Below are positions 7,750-16,040 of a DNA stretch of 43,964 nt, piece after piece (position 1 is the first letter of the stretch; the number at the start of each line of letters is the position of its first letter). This DNA comes from Dysosmobacter segnis (GTDB lineage Bacteria; Bacillota; Clostridia; Oscillospirales; Oscillospiraceae): positions 1 to 43,964 of the forward strand of contig NZ_JACOQI010000023.1 in the NCBI RefSeq assembly GCF_014297285.1. Direction: 5' to 3'. The notes beneath the pieces were generated by a model that was not told the DNA's origin, made no database searches, and worked only from the letters and a program-made list of their open reading frames with translations. The position numbers were made by a program, and so were the translations under genes.

Positions 7750-7837
7750 AGGGGACCTCCTTGGTCATTGATCTTTTTGGGGGCCGCTGCGGGGCGGCGC
7801 ATGAAAATCGTCTTTTTTCGCGGGGAGTTGAGGGGCG

Positions 7838-8644
7838 CTATTCCTTGGTGAACCACAGGTCCAGATCCACAGGACCCTCGATGCCGTCCACAACGCCGCT
7901 CTCGCTGTACTGCCAGAGGGTCACGCCCCGGTCCAGCGCCGGGACGGGGCCGTAGCTGGCCAGCCAGACCGGCAGGTGCGCCAGCTCCTCCATGCCGTAC
8001 ATACTTCCGGCCCAGTGGAGGTTCATGTAGACCACCGGCTCATAGCCCGCCTGACGGATCACGTCGCAGAAGGCGATGGCGTTCTGGGTGGCCTGTTCGC
8101 CGGTGAGATCGTCGGTCCGGGCCTCGTCCGCCGTGTAAAATTCCAGATCATAGGCGATGGGGCCGCTGACGTTCGTCCCCCGGAGCCGCTCCACCACGAA
8201 TCGGGCTTCCTCGGCGGCTTCCTCCTCCGTGACGGCCTGAGAGTAGAAGTAAACGCCCACCGTCAGCCCCGCATTGGCGGCGTCGGCGGCGTTCTGGGCG
8301 AAGGCGTTGTCCTCCACCAAAGCCCCGGTGCCGTAGCCCCGGAAGCCAACCCGCAGCATGGCGAAGTCCGCCCCGGCGGCCTTCACGGCGGGCCAGTCCA
8401 CGACACCTTGATAGCTGGAAACGTCCACTCCGGCCCGGGCGGTGACGCCGGGGGCGTCATATTGGTAAAACGGCTCCCTGCGGGTCAGGGCTTCCTCGTT
8501 GACGGAGATGCCCGGCCCCGGCGCGGTATGGGCCCGCCATTCCAGAATACCCCAGATCCCCAGGCCCGCCAATACCAGCACCGCCAGCAGCCAGCCACGG
8601 CGGTTGGGCGCGGCCCGCTTGCCGCCTTTCTTTTTTTCTTCCAT
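7838..8644 (-). CDS. Membrane-anchored GH25 lysozyme-like muramidase
   Basis: 268 residues from ATG 8644 (MEEKKKGGKRA). A positively charged start is followed by one hydrophobic helix (GWLLAVLVLAGLGIWGILEW), giving a signal anchor, then a GH25 catalytic barrel: GVDVSSYQG with the first acidic residue, FAMLRVGFRGYGTG, GVYFYSQAVT, then YDLEFY with the catalytic D-x-E pair, and VYMNLHWA. Known GH25 enzymes cleave the MurNAc-GlcNAc bond of peptidoglycan, so wall remodelling at the outer face of the membrane is likely. It lies 96 bp downstream of the M20 gene. Confidence 0.88.
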   Translation of the reverse strand: MEEKKKGGKRAAPNRRGWLLAVLVLAGLGIWGILEWRAHTAPGPGISVNEEALTRREPFYQYDAPGVTARAGVDVSSYQGVVDWPAVKAAGADFAMLRVGFRGYGTGALVEDNAFAQNAADAANAGLTVGVYFYSQAVTEEEAAEEARFVVERLRGTNVSGPIAYDLEFYTADEARTDDLTGEQATQNAIAFCDVIRQAGYEPVVYMNLHWAGSMYGMEELAHLPVWLASYGPVPALDRGVTLWQYSESGVVDGIEGPVDLDLWFTKE

Positions 8645-8740
8645 ATGTGTTCCCCCTCTTTTCTGCCCATAGACTACCACCGGCGGCGCTGCCTTTGGTG
8701 AACAAAGTCTGAATTTGCCGCAAAAAGGGGAGGGGACGGC

Positions 8741-9937
8741 TCAGGTTTCCTGCGCCAGCATCCGCAGGGCGAACAGGGTGTGGAGCGCTGCGCCGGTGGG
8801 GAGAACGTCCTCGTTGAACACCACCGCCTCGTTGTGCATGGGCTTGCCGTAGCGGGGGTCCTCCTGCGGCGTTCCGGCCCCCAGCAGCAGGTAGGCGCAG
8901 GGCAGCTCATAGGTGAAGGAGGCGAAGTCCTCGGAGCCCATGCCCCCCTGATCCAGACGGTACACCCGCTCCTTGCCAGCCAGCTCCTCCGCCCAGCCCG
9001 CGACCCGGTCCATCAGGGCGGGATCGTTTACCAGCGGCGGCGCGGAGGCGATCTCCTCCACCGTGGCGCTGCCACGGAAGGCCGCCGCTGTGTTTTCCGC
9101 GATGGCTTGGATGCGCTCCATGATCCGGGCGGTGAGTTCCCGGTCAAAGGTGCGGATGGTACCCTCCATCACCGCTTCCTCCGGGATGATGTTGGGGGCC
9201 TGTCCCCCCTGGAACCGGCCCACCGTCACCACGGCAGGCTCCTTGGCGGAGATCTCCCGGGCAGTCAGCGCCTGCAAGGCAAGATAGATGTGGGCGGCGA
9301 TGTTGATGGGATCCACGCCGGTCTCCGGCATGGCCCCGTGGCAGCCGGTGCCCCGGACGGAGATCCGGAACAGGGTGCAGCCCGCCATGAACGTCCCCCG
9401 GCCGCAGAGCACCATGCCGGAGGGAGTACCGGAGTTGACGTGGAGGGCCAACGCCGCTTGGGGCGTCGGCGCATCCTTCAGGACCCCGGCTTCCAGTATG
9501 GACTTGGCCCCGGTGAAGCCCTCCTCATCCGGCTGGAACACCAGCCGCACCGTACCCTTCAAGTCCGCCTGATGCCGCTTGAGTAAAGCGGCGGCGCCTA
9601 ACAGCATGGCGGCGTGCATATCGTGGCCGCAGGCGTGCATGGCGCCGTTTTCCGACTGAAAATCCAGCCCCGTGGCCTCCCGGACCCGGAGAGCGTCCAT
9701 ATCCGCCCGGAGCAGCACGCACCGGCCGGTGTCCTCACCAGTGGTGTCCGCCACCACGCCCCCGGCCAGCGGGCGGGGCGTATACCCCAGCGCCATCAGC
9801 CGTTCCGTCACATAGGCGGCAGTGCGGGGCAGGGAGGGGCCCACCTCCGGGTCCCTGTGCAGGGTCCGGCGATCCGTCAGAAGCTGGGGCTTCAGGGCTT
9901 CCGCCTCCGCCAGCAGAGCTTTGGTATCCATGGTCAT
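8741..9937 (-). CDS. M20 family amidohydrolase (N-acyl amino acid hydrolase type)
   Basis: 398 residues. Metal-binding motifs of the M20/HipO group are present: LRADMDAL, HACGHDMHAAMLLGAAALL, QPDEEG, the dimerisation-domain stretch GTGCHGAMPETGVDP, and GSEDFASF near the C-terminus. Members hydrolyse N-acyl or N-aryl amino acids, releasing free amino acid in the cytoplasm. ATG 9937 was taken as start; a second in-frame ATG is two codons later. A near-consensus promoter lies upstream at 9993-10020. A second paralogue with the same motifs is at 37835-39010. Confidence 0.9.
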   Translation of the reverse strand: MTMDTKALLAEAEALKPQLLTDRRTLHRDPEVGPSLPRTAAYVTERLMALGYTPRPLAGGVVADTTGEDTGRCVLLRADMDALRVREATGLDFQSENGAMHACGHDMHAAMLLGAAALLKRHQADLKGTVRLVFQPDEEGFTGAKSILEAGVLKDAPTPQAALALHVNSGTPSGMVLCGRGTFMAGCTLFRISVRGTGCHGAMPETGVDPINIAAHIYLALQALTAREISAKEPAVVTVGRFQGGQAPNIIPEEAVMEGTIRTFDRELTARIMERIQAIAENTAAAFRGSATVEEIASAPPLVNDPALMDRVAGWAEELAGKERVYRLDQGGMGSEDFASFTYELPCAYLLLGAGTPQEDPRYGKPMHNEAVVFNEDVLPTGAALHTLFALRMLAQET

Positions 9938-9992
9938 AGCACGTCATCCTTCCTTTGAACTGCGCCGTTTCCGGCAGATTTATGATAGGGTT

Positions 9993-10020
9993 ATTATACC
10001 GCAGGGCGGGGCGTTGTCAA
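9993..10020 (-). promoter_or_regulatory. Sigma-A-type promoter of the M20 gene
   Basis: On the minus strand TTGACA (10020-10015) and TATAAT (9998-9993) are both perfect hexamers, 16 bp apart, 56 bp before the ATG. The rest of the stretch 10021-10297 shows nothing I can identify. Confidence 0.85.
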
Positions 10021-10297
10021 ACACCGCCGGAGAAAAAACAGAGCTGCGCAAGCACCTTTTCTCATTTTTTCTGATAGGGCTTCGGTAAGAAAAGTGAGTG
10101 CGAACTGTCTTGACAGCTGCTGGCGGCGCTGGACTGAGCGGCAGAGGCACTTGCCGCAAAGGGCAGAGCTTGGGTGTGCAGATCAGCCAGTTCTGGTGAT
10201 ACAGGCCAACCAAGCTGTGAAGTAAGCGGGACAAAGTGTTTAAATTTTTGCCGGGCAGAAATTGAGACTTGGAAAATTGATTAATAAAAGGCGCACA

Positions 10298-10321
10298 CCT
10301 CTTCCAAAGCAGTTTGGGAGG
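10298..10321. repeat. Right-end hairpin of the IS200 element
   Basis: CCTCTTCCAAA pairs with TTTGGGAGG around GCAG with one bulge, immediately after the tnpA stop. IS200-type elements carry such a hairpin near the right end; it may also terminate the tnpA transcript. Confidence 0.6.
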
Positions 10322-10323
10322 GG

Positions 10324-10737
10324 TTAGCCTTTTTCCTTATTCCTCTGGTTTCGTATATACTCGGTAATAAGTTCGTGGTTGCGTTCACTCACAGTGCAAA
10401 CAAAATACGAACGACTCCAGAGGTAGGGTTTCCAATAGAACGGAGCAAGGTATTCGGCGAATTCTTTTCTGAGTAGTCTTGCCGTTACCGTCTTGTAGGA
10501 ACAGACCAGGGAGGACAAAGCCACTTGAGGCGGTGCCTCGAAGAGAATATGGATGTGGTCCTTATCGGTGTTTACCTCATTCACGTAGCACTGGAAGTTC
10601 TCCTCAAAGATACGATACGTCAGTTCTGTGAGCCGGTCCTTAAAGGCTCCGTTTATGACCGGATGTCTATATTTTGTTACTACAACCAAATGATATTCCA
10701 GGTCATAGCAACTGTGCCTATTCGTTCGATAGCTCAT
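10324..10737 (-). CDS. tnpA: IS200/IS605-family transposase TnpA
   Basis: 137 residues, the usual length of IS200 Y1 transposases. The N-terminal strand YHLVVVTKYRHPVI, the HUH motif DHIHILFE (metal-binding histidines), and the C-terminal catalytic tyrosine helix ITEYIRNQR are all present, so the enzyme looks intact. It acts on single-stranded DNA at hairpins. There is almost no left end: the ATG lies directly at the point where the broken Cys-rich gene ends, within shared sequence CAGCATGAGC. The copy may therefore have lost its left-end hairpin and be immobile in cis, though it could still act in trans on related ends such as those of the iscB and tnpB elements. Confidence 0.93.
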   Translation of the reverse strand: MSYRTNRHSCYDLEYHLVVVTKYRHPVINGAFKDRLTELTYRIFEENFQCYVNEVNTDKDHIHILFEAPPQVALSSLVCSYKTVTARLLRKEFAEYLAPFYWKPYLWSRSYFVCTVSERNHELITEYIRNQRNKEKG

Positions 10738-11118
10738 GCTGGCAATCCAGCCCCTTTTTGATACAGCCGTTTTCCTCGCTGCACTCGTGGGTGCAGTTTA
10801 CCGGCCCCCGATTTTCCGCATCGGACGGGGTGGCGTATTGTCCGACACGCTTTCCGCCGGGTAGCAGTCCTCTGTATGCTTGTGGACGCACTCGGTCACA
10901 AGGGTATAGCAGTCCTCGGTGTGTTCGTGATTGCAGGGCGTCCCCTCGATGCCCTCGGTATAGCCGCAGTCGGCGTTGTGTTCTGTGTGGTGTTCGCATA
11001 AGCCGCTGCTTTCCGCCCCAGTTTTCGGTATGCTTACAGCAGATGCTGTCTGGGGGCAGAGGGAAAACAGCAATGCGCCGCAGAGCAGCAGGCTCAATGA
11101 TCGTTTTCTTGTTCGCAT
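10738..11118 (-). pseudogene. Broken secreted Cys/His-rich repeat protein
   Basis: The gene starts at ATG 11118 with a Shine-Dalgarno and a clear signal peptide (RKRSLSLLLCGALLFSLC...TASA). Then come Cys/His repeats such as CNHEHTEDCYTLVTEC and VHKHTEDCY. The frame shifts near 10835-10850: frame one ends PPRPMRKIGGR, while the other frame continues GQYATPSDAENRGPVNCTHECSEENG and DCQHE until it meets the IS200 tnpA start. It is thus doubly broken, by a frameshift and by the insertion. Similar proteins occur on Clostridia conjugative elements; the function is unknown. It lies 35 bp after the lipoprotein gene and was probably co-transcribed with it. Confidence 0.75.
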
Positions 11119-11152
11119 GATACTTCTCCTTATTTGTTGTTTCAATCAGGTT

Positions 11153-11764
11153 TTACCACGCATAGGGCTGATCCAGCGGCCATTCCCTGCCGATGTCCGG
11201 CAGTTCCAGCGGCTTCTCGCCCTCCATGTAGTAGTAAATATCCAGCGCGTCCGGGTCACCGCCCTCGCCGGTAAATCCCATTTGCAGCGTCTTTTGGGTG
11301 CTGTCCAAAATGGTCTGTGCAAGCTGCTCCGCATCGAACATAAAGAATTCTTCGTTCTGCGGGTCAGGCGGCCCGTTAAAGAGTGCGGAACTGTCCGCAA
11401 AGCATACGCTCATGCCGCCTTTGCCGGTGGTTACATTTTCGGCAAGGGTCATATCCCAGCCGGTCAGATCGGCAATCCCTGCAATTAAAATCTCCGGTGT
11501 CAGAGTGCCTTCATAGGTCATAGGGTATTCGGTAAAGCCACCGTCCCTTGTGCCGATATAGAGAACGGCTTCATTTGCGGCAACGTCCGGTGTCTCCGGC
11601 TGCTCTGTTTCCGGCTGCGCGGTTTCTTCCTGCTCTGTTGATACGGGCGGGCTGCTCTCCGGCGGACTGCTTTCACTCTGCCCGCGGGAACAGGCGGAGA
11701 GGACAAACAGCAGAATGAGCAGCAGCACAGCCGCCCTGAACCGTTTCTTATTTTGTGGTTTCAT
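11153..11764 (-). CDS. Lipoprotein with a possible GerMN-like domain
   Basis: 203 residues with a lipoprotein signal peptide: AAVLLLILLFVLSACSR has a lipobox with Cys at about residue 25. A Pro/Glu/Ser-rich linker of about 35 residues follows, then a domain starting NEAVLYIGTRDGGFTEYP. The order (short strand, T-x-E-x-LIAGIADLTGWD, then VCFADSSALFNG) resembles GerMN-type domains of spore germination lipoproteins, but this is a weak match. It would sit on the outer face of the membrane. Divergent from the SnoaL-LytTR regulator, with about 370 bp between; that gap also has a small palindrome, GACAGA-N5-TCTGTC (11886-11902). Confidence 0.7.
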   Translation of the reverse strand: MKPQNKKRFRAAVLLLILLFVLSACSRGQSESSPPESSPPVSTEQEETAQPETEQPETPDVAANEAVLYIGTRDGGFTEYPMTYEGTLTPEILIAGIADLTGWDMTLAENVTTGKGGMSVCFADSSALFNGPPDPQNEEFFMFDAEQLAQTILDSTQKTLQMGFTGEGGDPDALDIYYYMEGEKPLELPDIGREWPLDQPYAW

Positions 11765-12053
11765 AGGTTATCCTCCTTTGGAATGATTTTGTCGCAATAG
11801 AAAAAGGAGCATCACGCCCACGGAAAAGCCGTGGACGCAATACGCCCGTCTGCTCAACATAAAAATTGTTTTGACAGCAAAAAAGGACAGACTTATTCTG
11901 TCTGTCGTAAGTATATTGCATAGTTTGTCAACCCCTTTTCTCGCAAAAAAGCGCATAATTTTCCCTTTCCCTGTATTTTACGATTCAGCGTTTTGCGTGT
12001 CAATAGGTTTGGAACGAATGAAGTGTAATACGGCGTGAATGATGTGTTTTCTC

Positions 12054-12082
12054 TTGCGCTGCCCGCCGTATTTTGGTACAAT
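12054..12082 (+). promoter_or_regulatory. Promoter of the SnoaL-LytTR regulator
   Basis: TTGCGC (12054-12059), 17 bp, TACAAT (12077-12082), 51 bp before ATG 12134. The spacing is ideal and both hexamers are close to consensus. Confidence 0.65.
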
Positions 12083-12133
12083 GGAAACAGACAAGGGGTC
12101 CATTCTACAGGGTGCAGTTTAGGGGAACAAATT

Positions 12134-12940
12134 ATGGCAAAGGAAAAAAAGCAGAAGCAAATCAATTTAGAGGAAATTACCGCGCTCACAAAAGAGCTGT
12201 TTCACGCCCACTATGCGGGGGATTTGGAACGGTGGTTTGACTATCTCTGCCCGGACAGCATCTACCTCGGCACCGGCGAGCCAATGCTCTTTGGCGGCAG
12301 CGCGATACGGGAACATTTCAAGGGCTTTGAGGGCGAGGCGGCCGATGTAGTGTCGGAAGAATATTACCCTGTCCCGCTGGGCGAAACGGCAGCGCAGGTC
12401 TGCGGCCGGATCGCGGTGAGAAGCAGGCAAAACCAGCTTGGGGCCGTCAACTATTTTACCATCGGCTGGCGGTTGATCGGCGGCGAGCTGAAACTGGTAC
12501 ATCAGCACAATTCCTATGAGTACACCCAGCCGGACATTGAGGGCGAGCGCGGCATTTTGAAGATGGATATGAACACGACGCGGTTTGTCCGCAATCTGCT
12601 GCTGGAACAGCCCGCCGGCCGGCGCATAGCGTTTCCCAGCGGCAATCAGACGGTGTATGTCAATCCCTATACCATTCTGTACGCCAAGAGCCGGGATAAA
12701 CGGACGGAATTAGTTTGCGTTGACCGGGTCGTGAGTTGCAATTATATCTACCGGGAACTGAAAGAGAGATTGCCGGAAGTGTTTTACCCACTGCGGCGGG
12801 GCTATCTTGTGAACACGCTGTATATTGTCGCCCTGCGGCGGTTTGAAGCGGAGCTGATTTCAGGTATCTCCATTCCCATTCCCGCCTTGACTTATACCCA
12901 GGTCAAGCGGGATTTACAAGAGCTGATCGAGAAAAAATAA
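12134..12940 (+). CDS. SnoaL/NTF2-like and LytTR DNA-binding fusion regulator
   Basis: 268 residues from ATG 12134 (MAKEKKQKQINLEEI). Residues about 10-130 look like a SnoaL/NTF2-type cone domain (LFHAHYAGDLERWFDYLCPDSIYLGTGEP, then VNYFTIGWRLIGGELKLVHQHNS). Residues about 165-265 form a LytTR domain (QTVYVNPYTILYAKSRDKRTELVC, then FYPLRRGYLVNTLYIVALRRFEAEL). The response-regulator receiver is replaced by the NTF2-like domain, which may bind a small ligand. The likely targets are the divergent lipoprotein and Cys-rich genes. The 213-bp gap after this gene shows no feature I can support. Confidence 0.85.
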   Translation: MAKEKKQKQINLEEITALTKELFHAHYAGDLERWFDYLCPDSIYLGTGEPMLFGGSAIREHFKGFEGEAADVVSEEYYPVPLGETAAQVCGRIAVRSRQNQLGAVNYFTIGWRLIGGELKLVHQHNSYEYTQPDIEGERGILKMDMNTTRFVRNLLLEQPAGRRIAFPSGNQTVYVNPYTILYAKSRDKRTELVCVDRVVSCNYIYRELKERLPEVFYPLRRGYLVNTLYIVALRRFEAELISGISIPIPALTYTQVKRDLQELIEKK

Positions 12941-13153
12941 CGGACGGAAAGCGAGCAGCAACGCATACATCCATGCAAAGACGCAAAAGGGGCAAGCAAT
13001 GCCGGTGTTAATACACTCGGCCCGCAGAGGGAAAAATCCTGCCGTGATTTCCCCTCCGCTTTGCTTGCCCGGGGCAGCGCCCCCAAACCCCTTTGAACAC
13101 AGAATTTCATTCTGTGGCTGCTCATTCTGCGAACGCTTTGGACCATGACCGGC

Positions 13154-14569
13154 TCACCGCTGGCCGTGGTCTTTTTCCTGTTCTTTTTTCTGTTCCTCGT
13201 CCATGTTCAGCACCCGATCCACATTGGCCTTTGCCGTTAAAAGCTCCCGCATTTCTTCACGGGAGCGCCGGTACTCGGCGTAGGTTTTCTTCTTTTCCTC
13301 CAGCGGTTTGGAATACTCAGCTTGCAAGTCCTTAACCTTGGGCAGCTTCTTCACGCCCATCTCATCAAAAGCATTTTTGGCTGCCTGATGGAGCAGGATT
13401 TCTTCCTCATGTTCCTCCCGAAATTTTCGAGAATAACCCGCCTTGCGGTATGCCACATAGACCTCACGGGTCTTGGCATAATTTACGATGTGAGTACGCA
13501 GAACAGCGATCTCTGCCATGCGCTTTTCAGCCGCTTTGATCTGCACCGAAAGCTCATTGTGATGTGCTGTGACTGCCGCCGCTTTTTCTGCCAGCTCCGC
13601 ATAATCCAGCAGCTGATGTTTGGTAAGAAAATTTACAGTCTGCGCCATCTGTTTCAGGTTAAAAACCTTGGCCCAGCGCGCATACCCAGCGCCTTTCCCA
13701 GCCTGTAATTTTGCCTGAATATCCACCAGCAGATTGACCTTGGGCGGCTCCGGCTGCACGGCGGAATTTTTACGGGGCGTATACTGTTTTTCACCGGCCA
13801 GCACCGCACGGATTTCTGCTTCACTGTACCCGGCCCCCAGCTTGTCACCCATGTGGGCTATATTCTTCCAGCCAGGTGCTTTGATCCGGATCGCTTTCCC
13901 GCGCCGGGATACTTCACAGCCCATTTCTGTAAGCAGTTTCAACAATGCGTCAAAGTCAGCGGGCTTTTGCTCCAGCGCACGGTCAATCATCACACGCAGA
14001 TGTTCCCGATGGGAGGGCTTGGCCTGATCATCCAGCCATTTGTTGTAGCTTTTTCCGTGGGGCTTGGGATTCTCTACAATGGACAATCCGTTCTCGATAC
14101 AAATGGTGTCACCTAAATGTCGAACAGCTCTGGTGCTTCCCCAAAAGTTACGGAACTTCCGGTCGCAATCCGTATTGACCGCCGACCAGATGATGTGATT
14201 ATGGATGTGCGATTTGTCTATGTGGGTGCAGACCACAAAGGCGTGATTGCCCTTGGTAAACCGCTTGGCAAATTCCACGCCCAGGCGGTTTGCTTCCTCC
14301 GGTGTAATCTCACCGGGTTTGAATGACTGGCGCACATGGTAAGCGATCACATCGTCTGCCCCGCGCACCCGCCCGGTGGCGGCGATATGCTGCCGCTTTG
14401 CCAGCAGAAACTCGACATCGGCGGTCCGGCTGTCACAGCCATAGCCGGTAATCAGTTTTCCGTTGTCGGTCTTTTGCGGATTTGCCACATAATCAATAAT
14501 ATCGCTGTTTGCTCGGCTCTCAGTGCGCCTCTTTCCGATATGCAGGGGCATGATGCGTGTGGTTGCCAT
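13154..14569 (-). CDS. MobA/MobP-type relaxase
   Basis: 471 residues. The N-terminal relaxase domain has DIIDYVANPQKT with tyrosine, the three-histidine motif THIDKSHIHNHIIW, and NFWGSTRAVRHLGD. The C-terminal part is charged and probably helical (LEEKKKTYAEYRRSREEMRELL). It would nick one strand at an origin of transfer and carry it into the recipient. A Shine-Dalgarno AAAGGAGG precedes ATG 14569. No coupling protein or type IV secretion genes remain, so the island could at best be mobilised by helper machinery. I could not identify an oriT. Confidence 0.9.
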   Translation of the reverse strand: MATTRIMPLHIGKRRTESRANSDIIDYVANPQKTDNGKLITGYGCDSRTADVEFLLAKRQHIAATGRVRGADDVIAYHVRQSFKPGEITPEEANRLGVEFAKRFTKGNHAFVVCTHIDKSHIHNHIIWSAVNTDCDRKFRNFWGSTRAVRHLGDTICIENGLSIVENPKPHGKSYNKWLDDQAKPSHREHLRVMIDRALEQKPADFDALLKLLTEMGCEVSRRGKAIRIKAPGWKNIAHMGDKLGAGYSEAEIRAVLAGEKQYTPRKNSAVQPEPPKVNLLVDIQAKLQAGKGAGYARWAKVFNLKQMAQTVNFLTKHQLLDYAELAEKAAAVTAHHNELSVQIKAAEKRMAEIAVLRTHIVNYAKTREVYVAYRKAGYSRKFREEHEEEILLHQAAKNAFDEMGVKKLPKVKDLQAEYSKPLEEKKKTYAEYRRSREEMRELLTAKANVDRVLNMDEEQKKEQEKDHGQR

Positions 14570-14594
14570 AGAAGGGCCTCCTTTCCAAAAAAGA

Positions 14595-14621
14595 AAAGGA
14601 CAGCTGTGCGAGCTGTCCTTT
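14595..14621 (-). terminator. Hairpin terminator after the split small gene
   Basis: AAAGGACAGCT pairs with AGCTGTCCTTT over a 5-base loop, with a T-rich tract following on the minus strand. It sits between the relaxase start and the stop of the split gene. Confidence 0.65.
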
Positions 14622-14779
14622 GGTTAAGCTAAATTTTCAACAGGCTGCTGTGCTTTTAAGACTGCAATCCGTTTGGTATTCACAAAATGAGTTGCATACC
14701 ATTTCTCAATTTCCAGATTTCCGCTTTTGCTGAACCGCAGCGGAATTACCGGCTTGTGTCCCTGCCCATTTTTCTTTTT

Positions 14780-15767
14780 AGTGCTTATCGGCTTAACTCA
14801 GCATACCACAAGAAGTAGCAACAGCTCTGGTTAAGCGAAGGAAGATCTGATTGCCAGTCATACGGCGGTTGAAACGGAAGCAGTATTCATCCAGATTTGC
14901 CTGAAGGTTGGTGCATCTTCCATGATAGGTTCCTAGCAGGAAGGCCTTTAGATTGCTGATTGCCTTATGCAGCCAATGCAGATCGTTGGTCTCGTACCGT
15001 TTTGCGTTCAGCTCCACGCCTTCCAGATTCATGTAACTCCGATACCCATTGCATTCTACCTTCGTTTGTGGAGCGAAGTACTGGTCAATGATCTCCTGCA
15101 ATGTTTTGCCCTGTATGTTTTCAACCACTTTCATCCTGGCAAACAGAGGCATGCCATTTTCAGCTTTTGACACCGCTACTACAATCTTGGCTTTTTCTGT
15201 ACCACGGCCACGCTTTCCGTTATGAGATGGTCCGCCAACATAGCCGTCATCCAGCTCTACGATGCCGAAAAGCAAATATTTTTCGCCTCTTTGGCCCATA
15301 GCGGTACGACTGCGATTCAGTAAATGCCATGCGGAATCGTAACAGATCCCCAGTGTACGGCTCAACTGAACAGCAGAAATGCCTCTTTTATCCGTTGCGC
15401 ACAGATAGATCGCCCAGAACCAGATCGTCAAGGGCAGGTGCGTGCGGTGCATGACCGTTCCGGCGGTAACAGAAGTCTGGTGTCGGCAGGAACGACACTG
15501 GCAGGTATTCCGGCCTTGAATAGGATAGTATTCCACACAGCCACACTTAGGGCATACAAACCCATTGGGAAAGCGTAGCCGAAACAATTCCGCCCTGCAA
15601 GCGTCCTCACTATTGTAACGGTGGCGAAATTCCTTGAAGGTGATTGCTGCTGCGTGTGCCATGGTGATGCCCCCTTTTTGTTCTGGGAACATTATCTCAT
15701 ATCACCTGTCCGATAATATGGACATTATCAAGTTGTTGTGGCTTGCTGAGTTAAGCCGATAAGCATT
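14780..15767 (-). mobile_element. IS1595-family insertion sequence, 988 bp
   Basis: Terminal inverted repeats of about 24 bp (14780-14803 and 15744-15767) match except for one base near the tip. The 8-bp target duplication TTCTTTTT is exact on both sides (14772-14779 and 15768-15775). One transposase gene fills the element. The 8-bp duplication and zinc-ribbon transposase fit the IS1595 family. The intact ends and exact duplication suggest a recent insertion. Confidence 0.92.
14793..15662 (-). CDS. IS1595-family transposase
   Basis: About 289 residues from ATG 15662 (MAHAAAITFKEFRHRY), chosen for the upstream GGGGGC; an ATG 10 codons earlier is the alternative. The N-terminal zinc ribbon is CPKCG...CQCRSC, followed by the helical linker, then the DDE-type catalytic core starting VELDDGYVGG, with KVECNGYRSY and LHWLHKAISNLKAFLLGTYHG. 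The last codons lie in the terminal repeat. No frameshift is seen, so the enzyme is probably active. Confidence 0.92.
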   Translation of the reverse strand: MAHAAAITFKEFRHRYNSEDACRAELFRLRFPNGFVCPKCGCVEYYPIQGRNTCQCRSCRHQTSVTAGTVMHRTHLPLTIWFWAIYLCATDKRGISAVQLSRTLGICYDSAWHLLNRSRTAMGQRGEKYLLFGIVELDDGYVGGPSHNGKRGRGTEKAKIVVAVSKAENGMPLFARMKVVENIQGKTLQEIIDQYFAPQTKVECNGYRSYMNLEGVELNAKRYETNDLHWLHKAISNLKAFLLGTYHGRCTNLQANLDEYCFRFNRRMTGNQIFLRLTRAVATSCGMLS

Positions 15768-16040
15768 TTCTTTTTTACACCCCACTGCTTGTAGTAACAG
15801 AAGGAGGGTTTTAAGCCAGTTTTCTGTGCGTACACCCGCATCTGGTGCATGATGAATGAGAGTTTGCGCAGATTGACAGTACATACCCGTTCCAGATAAT
15901 CAATCCGCCCAAACCGCCAGTCCTCATATTTCTGTTTTGGCAGGACACCGATCTCCATCAGTACATCTACCGGAGTCGCATAACCACGGCGCTGGCATTG
16001 ATGATAGACCGCTGAATGTACTTTTCCAATCAGTTCTTTT

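Noticed and set aside
9980..10234. 84-codon minus-strand frame upstream of the M20 gene
   Set aside because: It runs through a consensus promoter and shows no recognisable motif.
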